A DNA stretch of 64,000 nt from Bradyrhizobium sp. STM 3843 (lineage in GTDB: Bacteria > Pseudomonadota > Alphaproteobacteria > Rhizobiales > Xanthobacteraceae): the NCBI RefSeq assembly GCF_000239815.1, contig NZ_CAFK01000314.1:1-64000 (forward strand), given 5' to 3'. Below, in pieces: positions 50,872 to 62,800 of this stretch. The notes beneath the pieces were generated by a model. The model made no database searches and had not been told where the DNA came from. It was given only the letters and a program-made list of their open reading frames with translations. The translations under genes were made by a program, and so were the position numbers. Numbering within the stretch: position 1 is the stretch's first letter; every line of letters begins with the position of its first letter.

Positions 50872-53800
50872 TCAGGGCTGTTGTTGTCCGCCGCGACGGC
50901 GCTCGTCGTCCTTGTCGGCGGGCTTCTGCGAATTGACGTCCGTTCCGCTGGCGCCCGTCGGCGGCTGGGTGTCGACGCTCGCGCCGGCACTTCCACCGCC
51001 ATAACCGACGACCTCGACGATGATAATCGAGGGCCGGTCGCTATTCTGCGGCTGCGTGGCCGGGGCCGCCTGCTTGGTCGCAGCGGTGGCGTTGGAGGCC
51101 GTGGTCAGCGCCGCCGTGTTCGGCGGTGGTGTGAAGGACAGGCCGGTGATGTTGGTCGCCTGGACGTTGTAACTGTTGAGCACGGTCAGCGCGGCCAGGG
51201 TCACACTGGTGCCGCGCAGGCCGGCCGAACCGAGGTCGATCGTCCCGTGCGGCGCCACCAGGGTCACGTTGCTCTTGGTCGGATCCTGTCCCGGCAGAGT
51301 CAGCAGCGCGGCGATGCCGGCGCCGGTGACCAGCCCCTGCGGATTGACATAGCAATAGCCGTCCAAGGTGCAGATCTCGCTGACGGCCGGGCTCGAGGCG
51401 TAGGTCTTCGGACCGGAGCCGGCGCTGATATCGCCATTGGCGACGAACACACCGATGTCGCCGCCCTGCTGGGTCATGATGCGGCTCTGGTTCACAACGA
51501 CGGAGTCATCAGTAAAGATGCGAATGTCTCCACCGCCCAGCGTCAGGATGCCCTCCTGGTTCGGGAGCAGCGTATCGGTCGAGCTGCGGCCGACAGTGAT
51601 GCCGCCGCCGGGCCCGATGATGTTGATGTCGCCGCCCTTCTGCGTCTCCAGCACCGATGAGGCGATGTTCATCTTGCCGGTTGCGACCTTCGCCGCCGCG
51701 CCGTTGCCGCTGCCTGTCGTGTTGTCGGTATAGCCGAGGCTTGGCGGGAACAGAGCCGAGATCGCTTGATAGGCGCGCGCATATTGGCCGAAATATTTGT
51801 TGGTCGGATCCTTGGCGTCCTTGCCGACCTGGATCAGCAGATCCAGCAAGGCGCGGTCGACCAGGAGATGCTGCCGCGTCGCCGGCAGGGTCTGGAAGGT
51901 GGCCCAAGCCTGGTCGCGCGATTGGCCCAGGGCGGCCGCGATGTCGGCTAAGAAATCAATGCCGCCGCTCCCGGCCCGAGTCGGATCGACATACTGCGCG
52001 ATCGCTGCCGCATAGTCGATGCCGGATTTGACCCCGAACAGGACATCGAGCTCGGCGCCACTGGATGGCAGATAGGGCTTGACCGCCGGTTGACTGCCCG
52101 CGCCGTTAGCCGCCACCAGTGCGCTGCCATCGCCGACGGTGGCGATGCCTTGGCTGTTTGTTGTGAGCGGACCGAGATTACGTCCCGCCTGCAACAGGAA
52201 GGTGCCGGGGCCATAGAGCAGGTAGTTGCCGCCGATCAAGTCGTTGCCGGCAACGATGCTGGTGATGTCGCCCGCATTGTTATTCTGGCCGGTGAATTGG
52301 AAGCCTGTGATCTGCGGACCGCTGCTGGTCGTCGCCACCACATTTCCCGCAGCGGTCGCCGCGTAGACGTTGTTGCCGGCCTCGATCAGCGCCGGCTTGA
52401 TCAGCGTCATGTTCGTGGGTACGCCCGTGGCGGGGTTGACCGCGTAAATGTCCTGTCCCGCGGCGATGATCACTGGCTGAGGATCGTTGGCATGCAGCGC
52501 CTGCGTCAAACCGGGCAGCACCAACCCGAGCGGGCTGATGTAGTTGCCGAGAGTCGATGGGTTGTTGATCGCGCTGCTGCCAACATACTGGGTCGACGTG
52601 GTGTTGAGATCAGGCATGTTGAGCGACGGCCCAAGGAAAATCGACTGCGCCGCGACGATACTGAGAGTGCCGGTATCGCTGCCGGTCCGGGTCGGAATCG
52701 GGACCAGGTTGGCCGCGGTCGCGCCGCTGAGATCGACGTTGCCCTGCAACGATACCACGTCGAGGGTGGCGGGCAGCAGCAATCCTATGCTTACTCCATT
52801 CGGGCTAAGTGTCGCGAGAGTGTGAAAGAACAGACCGCCCACATTATCGGAGTTCGTCGTATCGATGGTCAGGGCGGTCACGTTACCGGCAGTGCTCTCC
52901 AGCGCGATCCCGCTGCTGGGACCGAACGTGGTGAAAAGACTGCCCCAGCCGGGTGTACTGTTCTGTCCGCTGCCGTTGGGCCAGGAGCCCTTCGGCGTGC
53001 GCACGCTGCCATCCGGCAGAAGGGATGCGGGATCATAGACCCCGCCGAGAGTGATAGATCCACGCGCGCTGACGCTCACAAAGCCGTCCTGCACCGCCAG
53101 CAGCAGCGGCAGCGGGATTTGTCCAACGACGGCGGCGTTGAGGCTCGACCCCGGCCTCCCCACCTGCGACAACATCGTCTGTTGCCGGGTGATCGGGTTC
53201 GATGGATCGACCTGGACCGTGCCGCCGACCTGGATCAGCCCGCTCCCGCGGCCGACCAGGAAATCGCTGCTGAGGAGGTCGCGCCCGGCCTTCACGACCA
53301 GATTGCCGCCACCGTAATAGGTGGCTACCGGATTGATCAGATTGCCGCTGGCATCTTTGGTGCCCGTGCCTCCGCTGACCACCAGGGTTTCCGGCAGAGA
53401 GGCACCGACATCGACGATGTCAGCGCCCGATGTCAGCGAGATGTTGCCGCCCCCGAGCGCGCCGAAGCCCTGGAAGAAGGAGTTGAAATTGATCCAGGCC
53501 GAAGTCTGGCAGACTCTGCCCGAAAGGCAAGTCGAGGTGGCTGTAAACGGCGTCGCCGTTCCGTTCGAGCTCCCGTAGTGAATGTACCAGGAGCTCCAGA
53601 ACTCGCCAGTCGGACCGTTCGGGACCCCGTACTGGCTGCCAATGGAGTTATCGGTGGGGGTCTCGATGCCGATGATGGAACCGCCCGCCGTCACCGTGAC
53701 CGCGCCGCCGCCGCTCGACCAAGCGGGCAGGCCGACGAGGCCGGTCGGAGTGGTCTTGTAGTTGGCACCGGCGGCGGGCGCCGTGTAGCCTGCCGGCGTC

Positions 53801-56800
53801 ACCACGCTTGCGCCTGCCGTATAGACGGCGCCCGGCGCCACCTGGTCGATGAAGGCGACGTTGTCGGCTGCGGCAACGTCGATCGATCCGGTGCCGGTCC
53901 GCACCAATGTCGGGATATTGATAGTCGCGAATGTGATACTCGTATTGCCTGTCGTGCCGCTCACCGGATCCAAGTAGGTCGTATGACCGTTGATAAGCAC
54001 GCTGCCCGTCGTGTTGCTGGCGGTCGCGGGATCGGAAATCGCCACCACGGCGTTGGGATTGGCCGAAGGCGTGGTGCCGAGCGCGGCGCCGGCGACGAAG
54101 TCGTAAGAGAATGAGCCGTTGTTCGTCCCCTGGGTGATCGACATCAGGCTCGCCGCCGAGGTGGTGTTGGGGTCGTTGACGACCGTGCCCGAGACCGAGG
54201 TCTGCGCCGGGTTGTTGGCGATCAGGTTGGCGACCAGCCTGTAGCTCGTCGCCGCGGCCTTGCTGAAGCCGTCGAAGGGCTCGTAGAAGCCGTCGCTGAT
54301 GGTGGCGTTGATGGCGACGTTGTTGGCGGCGCGCAGCGCCAGCATGCCGGCGTCGCCGGCAAAGGCGCTCACCGTGGAGCGATAGGCCGGCGTGTAGCTC
54401 GTCAACGGCGCGTTGCGGCTCGAGGTCGGGACGGTCGCCGTGGTGGGCACCATGCCGCCGAGATTCCAGTTGCTGGCGACCGTGATGTTGCCGCCGTTGA
54501 TGGCGTTCGAGGGATTGACCAGCCCGATCTCGGGCCGCACGTGCAGCGTCTGCGGCGTGCCGGAAGCCTGCGCCACCGCGCTGTTCGTCAGGCTCTGGGC
54601 GACAGCGCCCGGCGCGTTGGTCTTGATCGCCGCGCCTGACAGATCATAGCCGGTCAGGCTGGTCTGCTGAACGAACTTCACCAGCGTATTCTGATAGAAA
54701 TCCAGGTGCGCCAGATAGGCGCCCGCGACCGCGGTCGCATTGCCCGTCGCAGCGTTGTAGTACGACGTCGGATAGATACCCGTGGAGCCAGTCACGGCGG
54801 TGGGAGTGACGACCTGCGTGCCCGTCGCATTGAAAAAGCCGGCAGGATCGATGATGCCGTCGAAATGCTGGTCCATCTGCGCTTTTTGCGCCGCGGTCAG
54901 CGCGTTGTATTGCGCCACCGTGGTGATGGAGTTGCAGCCGGCGGGAATCAGCGAGCATCCGTCGGTGGTGCTCCACACCGCATAGGCGTCGAGCACCAGC
55001 CCGCCGCCGCTCGGCTTGCCATTGGCGTCCGCGCTGGTGACGATGGTGCCGTGGAATTGCGCATTGAAGCCGCTGCCGGTCAGGATCGGCGCGCGCAGGA
55101 TCACCTGCCCGCCGGTGTTCGAGATGTTGGCGCCGCCGGGGCCACCGCTGACGTCGAACGTGGTGTTGGCGGCGACCGAAATCGCGCCCGAGGACGTGAC
55201 GTTCTCATAGCCGTAGGTGTTGTTGAGCGTGCCGTCCGGCGTGCCCGAGGTGCCGAGCTTGATGGTGCCTCCATTCTGCACCAGCAACGAGCTGCCCTTG
55301 GCATAGTTGGGGTCGCGCGGATCATCCGCGACCCAGGCCGCGGTCAACCGCGTCCCGGCCCCGATGCTCACGCCGTTTGTGCCATAAAGCGAGATCAGGC
55401 CGTTGAGGCCACTGGCATCGAGCACGGTGAGCTGGTTTGCCGGATTACTCACGTCGCCGCTGCCATAGATCTGCACGTTGCCGTTCTGGGCATCGAGCAT
55501 GATCTGGCCGGCACTCAGGGCCGACACCAGCGAACCGGCGTGTTGCCCAATGACGATGTCGCCCTGCTGCAAGGTCACCGCGATGCTGCCGGTGAAGCTG
55601 GTCGGCAGCAGGCTGCCGGGCTCGAGCGTGCCGACGTTGAGCGTGAAGTTGCCGCCGATATCCTTGAAGGCGGCGTGTCCGTCCAGCGTGCCCAACAGCC
55701 TCGCCTTGCCTTGGGCCTGGATGGTCAGAGATCCGGCAAAGCCGATGCCCACGCCCGAGACGTCGACGCTCGCCCCGCTGTCGATCAGCACGTTGCCGGT
55801 GTTCGACACCAGCTGGACCTTGCCTCCCGGCGCGTCCTTGACGATGTCGAGCACGGTCACCTCGGAGCCGGAGGCATCGATCACGGCGCCACTGTAGAGC
55901 TCGACGTCGCCGGAGGTCGCGATCAGACTGACATTGCCCGACAGCGCCTGGATGTTCGCGTAGTCATTGACCGATCCACCGGTGATGGAGAGCGCGCCGC
56001 CGATATTGCTGGCGACAGCGTCTGGCGCCGTCCCTGCACCGGTCAGAAGCGTGACGGCGCCCGCGGTGGTGACGGACTGGGTCGCGCCGCTGTTGACAAG
56101 GAGGACCGGGGCCGAGAGCTGCATGTTCGCGGCGCCGGCGTTCAGACTGCCGGTGCCGCTGAAGGCGATCGCCCGGTCGGCATTCAAGAACACCTGGCTG
56201 ACGCCCCCGATGGTCTTGGTGCCAAGATCCTCGGTGAGAGTATCGGTGGCATGCAGCGTGACCGTGCCGCCGCTCCCGCTGATCGCGGTGCTGGTTGCCG
56301 TGACGCCGCGGCTGTTGGCGAGGCGGATGTTGGTCGCATTGACGGTGGTCTGGCCACCATGGCTGAACAGGCCGGCGCTGTCGAAGATCAGCGTGTTGAT
56401 GGGATTTGCCGAAGCGACCCCAATTGTCAGATTGCCGCCGTCGCTGGCAGCGTCGTAAAGATTGATGACGGTCGCGCTGCGCAGCCGGACCGAATCCGCC
56501 CCATTGAAGTTGGCGAGCGCGGCCGCGTTCAGCGTGATGCCGGAGCTGCCACCGCCGATGTTGATCACCGAACCCGCGATATCGTAGTTCCGGGCGATCA
56601 GGGAAGCCGTCGAAGCGAGCGCGCCGCTGCCGCTGGTGTCGAGCGTCAGCGCGTTGCCGCCGTTGATCACCGCACCGGCGCCGATCGAGAACGCGCCTTG
56701 AGGCGATGTGGCGGTCGGCAGCGGACCCGGGCCGCTATATTGCCCCGGCACATAGTTGCGCGTGACGTTGACGAGCGTGCCGTTGGAGACCCGCAGCATC

Positions 56801-59800
56801 GCGCCGTCGCCGCTGACACCGGCGGTATATCCGGTCAAATTGCCTTGGTTGTCATGCAGCGCCACCGGATTGGCGCCGAACGAGATGTCGCGATCGGTGC
56901 CGCTCGGCACCACGCCTTTGGCTTGGATCACGCCGCCAGCATCGACGACGAGGCCGCTGCCGCCGCCGAGCGAGACCAGCAGCAATTCGGGCCCCGTCAG
57001 GGCATGCGCCGCGTCGGTCTTGATCTCGAGATTGGTCGCGGTGGCGGTGATGTTCTCGACGCCGCCCACGATCGATGCGGTGCCGCCGATCAGCACCGAG
57101 CTGGCGCCGAGATTGCTGATCTGGTCGGCATCGAGCACGAGATAGTTGATGCAGCCGGACGCGCTGCTGACGCGACAATCGCCAGCCGGCAGGGTCTGGT
57201 CGCTCGCGAGGACCACGATGTTGCTGCCGCCGATCTGCACTTGGCCGCCGCCGCCGACCAGTCCAGCCGCCAGGTCGCTGGTGCCAGGGCCGAACAGGTT
57301 GGCGCCCGCGAGGTTGAGGGAGTTGACAGCGCCGAGCACCAGCGTGCCGCCGTCGATCGGCAGCGGCGGCGGGGTCTGGCCGGCGGCGATGGCCTGGTTG
57401 CGGAAGAAAGTGGTGCCGGAGGTGATGTCGATGCGCGAATATTTCGACCACACCGACTTCGACTGCAGCTGGAACAACGCCGATTGCGACGAACTCGCCC
57501 CGGTGAGCGCATTGCCGAGCGTGCCGACGACATATTGCGAGCCATCCAACCCCGTCGCGCTCCGGGTCGTGCCGGGATTGACGTTGCTCGCCACCTGCAC
57601 CACGCGGTACGCACCAGGCAAGGTCGCGTACATGCCGGGCAGCAGCACATAGGTGCCGGCGGGAATGCCGTTGCCGCCGGAGATGGTCACGGTCTGGCCG
57701 GGAGCGATCGCGTTCGGTCGAACGGCGGAGCTGGCCGAGGTCGACCCTGCCGCCACGGTGACGCCGGAATAATAGGTGGAGGACGCGAAGGTCGGATCGT
57801 AGGCCGCAACCGACGCTTCATAGGCCGGGACCAGCGCATACACCTGGCGCCCGTCGGCATAGGTCGACGAATAGGTCGTTACAGTGGCGCCGGGGGACGT
57901 CGTCTGCTGAGACGATGTCAGCACGTTGCGGGTGCCGCCATTGCCGGCGACGAATTCGGTGGCATAGATGTCGCCGCCGCCGCTGAGGTCGAGCACCGCG
58001 CCGGATTGCGTGGTCACGTTGTTGCCGTTCAGGCTGATCGACTTGTTCGGTGGCGCCGCCAGCGTGCTCGAACCGAAGCTCCAGGTAGTATCGTCGACCG
58101 TGGTACCATAGGGGATATCGAGACCGGCGGCGGACACCGAGGTGAGGCTGCCCTTGCCGAGCGTCACGGTCTGGGTCGTTACGAATTGCGGCGGGGTCAG
58201 GCCAAACCCGCTGAACAGGTTTGTAATTGCTGTCGGCATGGTCGTGGGTGTGCCCACCACAATGGTGCCGAGCGGCGCCCACAGCGTGCCCTCCTGATCG
58301 ATGGTCTGCGCGCTCAGGATGATTTCGCCACCGGCGGACAGCGGCGCCGCAGCCGGGCCGTTCGGCAGGATCGTGAGCATGCTGGCTGAGGCAAGCGTCC
58401 CTGTGGAGGCCAACAGGTACTGCGTCCCGGTCACCGGATAGATCTCAGCCGCCCGCAGGGTCAGATTGCCCGGCGCGAGCAGGGCCCCGACGAGGTTCGA
58501 CGTCGTCGTGCTCCCAACATTGCCATAGTCGGGGGAGAGCAGCCGAATGGCGCTGCTGCTCGCAAACGTTGCGTTTGCGATGTTATCAAGCGTGATTCCG
58601 CCTTGGAGATCGATCCATTTCGCCGACACGTTCAAGGTGCCGTCCGCGAGCTTCGGTGCGAGGACTTGTCCGTTCGATCCCGCGAAACGGATATAGCCGG
58701 CCTTCAGGTTGACGGTCGTACCGCCGATGCTCGGAATGCATGTCGCTCCGCAATTGGAGGCGGTGTACTTGCCCGGATCAGTCACCCCGGCCGGCAGCAG
58801 GCCGCTGCTCTGCGGCAGCAGAATGATATGACCACCGAGGGTCAGCGCGCCGGGCACCGTCACGTTCACCGAACCGCCGAACGCGACGGTCGGGGAATTG
58901 AGCGTGACGGAATCGAAGCCGCTGTTACTCAGCGTATCGGCGCCGATGAAGCCGCCCGCCGGCGCGCTTGCACCGAGCGCTGTCAGGTTTGCAGCGACGA
59001 TGCCGGCCCGCTCGATCACGAGCGAAGTGACGCCGCCCACGGTCAGGCTGCCGCCGGTGGCCAGCGGCGCGCCGCCGGCTGCATTGACGGTGCTGGCGAA
59101 ATACATGCTGCTGGCGGAGAGCTGCAGGCTGCCGCCATTGCTCCAGGCACCCTGCCCGCCGTCGCGCGGCGAGAAGCGGATCAGCCCGCTCGCGGCCGAT
59201 ACTGCGGCTCCCTGAAGATCGAACTGCGCGCCGGGTTGCGCGATGATCGTCCCAGGCGCGAGCGAACTGCTGGCGGCAGTCAGCGTGATGGTGCCGCCGT
59301 CGAGCACGGTCCCGGTCGAATAGGCCACGACCTTGGGGTTGGGCACGAACGTGCCACTGACATCGAGCAGCGCCGTGGATTCGATCAGGACATTGCCGCC
59401 CGATACGTTGATGGCACCACCCTGTGCGATGATGCTGCCGCGAATGTCGGCCGTCGTTCCGGCGCTCAGCGTGACGGTGGCCTGCGGGTCGGCCTCGATG
59501 CCCGCGCCGGCATCGAGCAGCACGCCGGCAGTCGCGGAGGCCAACGTCAGGCCCGCGGGGTGGCGCAGCCCCTCGGGAAGCAGCCCGACCGACGCATAGT
59601 CGCGCACCCGCGCCCCCGTCGGCGCGGCGAGCAGGTTGGCGTTCACGATCGCATTGGTCTGGCGCGGCGTCACCTGCGTACCCGACGTCACCGTGGTGCC
59701 ACTATAAGCACCATTGACGACGATCTGCGAGAAGCCGCTGGTGAAGAACGAATTCGGCAGCACCAGTTCGCCGGCACGTGTGTCGGAAACCGCGTAGCTG

Positions 59801-62800
59801 GCTGCCGAGGAGGCGCCGGTCCCCGCCAGCGCGGTCGCAGTCGCGCTGGACACATAGGACGTGACCTGCGCGGCGTTGCCATCAACGGTCACAGTCGGCA
59901 CCTGAAGGGTCAGCGTTCCGCCGCCGTCGAGCCCGTTGGCGTAAATGTTGCCGCCGAGCACCACGTTTGCGTAGTTTGCAGGCTTCAAAGTACCGTCAGC
60001 CCCCTGGGGCGGAACGTTAAAGCCATTGTTGTTCCCTGAATTCGGCAGTGCAATCCCACTAGTGAAACCGCCGCTATAAGTCACGACGGACAGGCTGCCG
60101 CCTTTGCCGATTGGAAGCCCGTCGGATGCTGCCTTCAGCTTTCCGGTGGTACCGACATTGCCGCCGCCCGAGACATCGACGATGCTTCCCGGCGCCATCA
60201 CGATGCTCTGCGTGATGTCGGTGAACACGCCTGGGCCACTGCGCGGCCCATTGCTAGCAGCGAGCGTGGAGATACTGATGCTGCCACCATTGGCGAAGCC
60301 GGCACCCTGCACCTCGTCACGCGACAGGCCGCTGTCATTGACCCATAGCCCGTGCACGTCGAGCACGGCGTGCGAGCCGATCACCACTGCCGCAACCGGC
60401 GGCGCTTGCGGGATATTGGTCGCATAAGTAAAGCCGGTGAGATTGATGCTGCCGGCGGGGGCCGACAGGGTGCCGTCGATAGTGGTGACGCCATCGAGCG
60501 TGATGCTGCCTCCCGCGCGCACGGACAGGACCGCCCCTGTCTGCATGCTCAGCGTGTACGCCCCTTTGATCGAGACTGAGCCGAGGCCGACGCTGGAAAG
60601 CGTGTCGGTGAAGATCGGCAGCACGCCGTTCGCCAGCATCGGCGTCCAGCTCGCAGCATTCGCGAAGGTCAGCCCCGAGAGGCCATAAGGATCTGCACCG
60701 GCATTGGCCTGCGACTCCAGCGTCACATTGAGTGTACTGGGGATGCCGGCTCCGCCGTTCAGATTGATGCTCAGCGATGCGCCATTCGGCATCTTGTCGG
60801 CATTGGCAAGATTCGACGATCCGGCCAGCGCGCGCTGGCGTGTCCCGGCGATGACGTTGGCCACGATGTCGCCGTCGAGCACGGGCACCTGTGCCGTCAC
60901 ATTGATCGCGCCGCCATTGGCACCCGCGACGTAGCCCTGCTCGTAATGCGCGCCGTTGCCGGCGAGGCCGGCCCAGGTTTCGGTCACGCCCCAATGGGAA
61001 TGATCGACCGTGAAGCCATTATAGACCGTATATGACAGGCTCGGATCGGCGCTGCCGATATCGTAAATGCGCCCATTCGAGCCGAGCAGCCGCGTGGTGG
61101 TGATGACGCCGCCGGTGTACTGCACATAGCCCGCCGAGACGTTGATGCTCGAGCCCGGCATCTGCACGACGTTCTTGGCTGAGGAGGTGAAGCTCCCGCC
61201 CGCGGTCAGGATCTGATCGATGCTTTGCGGAATCAGGCCGACAAAGCCGGCGGCGTCAAGCAGCGGCGAGCCGACCCATTGCAGGCCGTCGGCGCGCGTC
61301 CCACCGAGGCGCGCATCAATGCTGACGGTCTTGCCGATCAGCGCGGCGGCGAGCGGCGAGTCCGCCACCTCGGCCTGGGTTACCAGGATGTCGATCTGGT
61401 TCATCGACATCGGCAGGGTCACACCGGCAATCCCGGACAGATCGACGGTGCTGCCGGCTTCGAGCAGAACGCTGCCATTGGCGTTGGCGCTGCTGATACT
61501 CAGCGCCGCACCCGGCGCCTTGATGAAGGCACCGCCAAGACCCGACCCATGGCCCTGGACGTCCACGCTGCCCTGGGCCTGAATGGTGAGCACCGGCTGC
61601 AGGACGGTCTGAAAATATTTCGCGTTGTTGGTGCTGTTCGCATTGGTGGGGGACGTGAGGGTCGATGTCGGCAGCGTTCCACTGCTCTCGTCGGGCAGGA
61701 TCGTCGTCAGGCTGTCCGCACCGAGCACGATATCTCCGCTGCCGGTCGTGGTGCCGCTGGTGCTGAGCACGATCGAGGCGGTGCGCGTGGTACTGGTGGT
61801 CGATGCGATCCCGCCGAGCTGGCTGATCTGGCTGCCGACGACCGTGACCGCGCCGTCATTGGCAATCAGCAGACCGTTTCCGGCATTGGTGACGGGTGCG
61901 GGCGCGCCCTGGACCTGAACCTGCAGCGCGGTGTCGACGCCGACCACATTGGAAGGCGGCGTGACGAGGGTGATTGAGTTTCCTCCGCCATTCACTGCGC
62001 CCGCGGCCGCCAGGATGATCTGGCCGTTCTGGGTCGTGATCGTGCCGGCGTTGCTGACACCGCCCGTTCCGAGCAGCGCGACAAAGCCGCCGTCGCCGCT
62101 CGTGCTGAGATTGCCCGTGGTATCGATCCGTGCTCCCGGCAGGACGCTGACCGTGGCAGTGGCCGAGCCGCCGGTGCCGGTCGCGAAACTCGCAGCGCCG
62201 CTGCCGTTGGAGGGCCAGATTTGCGGCCCTATCGATGTCGTCTTGTCCGGCACCGTATCGGAAAACAGCCCGTTCTGAAGATATTGTTGATAGTTGTTAT
62301 TGCTGAGAACGGTCGAGAGATCGAGCGTGGACGCCACCAGCGTATGAACGTTGATCTGGCTGGTGCCGGTGAAGATGATGCCGTTCTGATTGATGATGTA
62401 GACCGCGCCATCCGCCTTGATCGCGCCCTGGATCTGGCTCGGCGCAATGCCCGGCGCAATCTTGTTCAGCGCCGACCAGTCGGTGTGTCCCTGCTGGTTG
62501 AACACGACGGTGGTGTCGCGGGACACGTTGAAGGTCTGCCAGTTCAACAGCGCGTGCGATTGGGTCTGGTCGATGCTGACTGTGGTCTGGCCATTGCCGG
62601 TGCTCTGGGTCGGGGTGTTCGCGCCGACCCAGGTGGTGACGGGATTGGCCACGCCCGTTGCGGTGAGGCCGCTGTCCGGGACCAATCCGCCGGCCGCCAG
62701 ACCGCTTGCGATCGCGCTCTGCCCGGCCGCGGCGGCCGCGTGCGCCGCGTTCTGCGCCGCCTGCATGGCCTGAATGGCGCTCAAGGCCCGGGTCATCGAT

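Noticed and set aside
54706..58389. A 1227-codon open frame on the plus strand inside the giant exoprotein gene, and others of hundreds of codons nearby (52090-54114, 58603-60039).
   Set aside because: They are antisense to a well-supported coding frame in GC-rich DNA. Their products are rich in Arg, Gly, Asp and His with no domain, signal or ribosome site.
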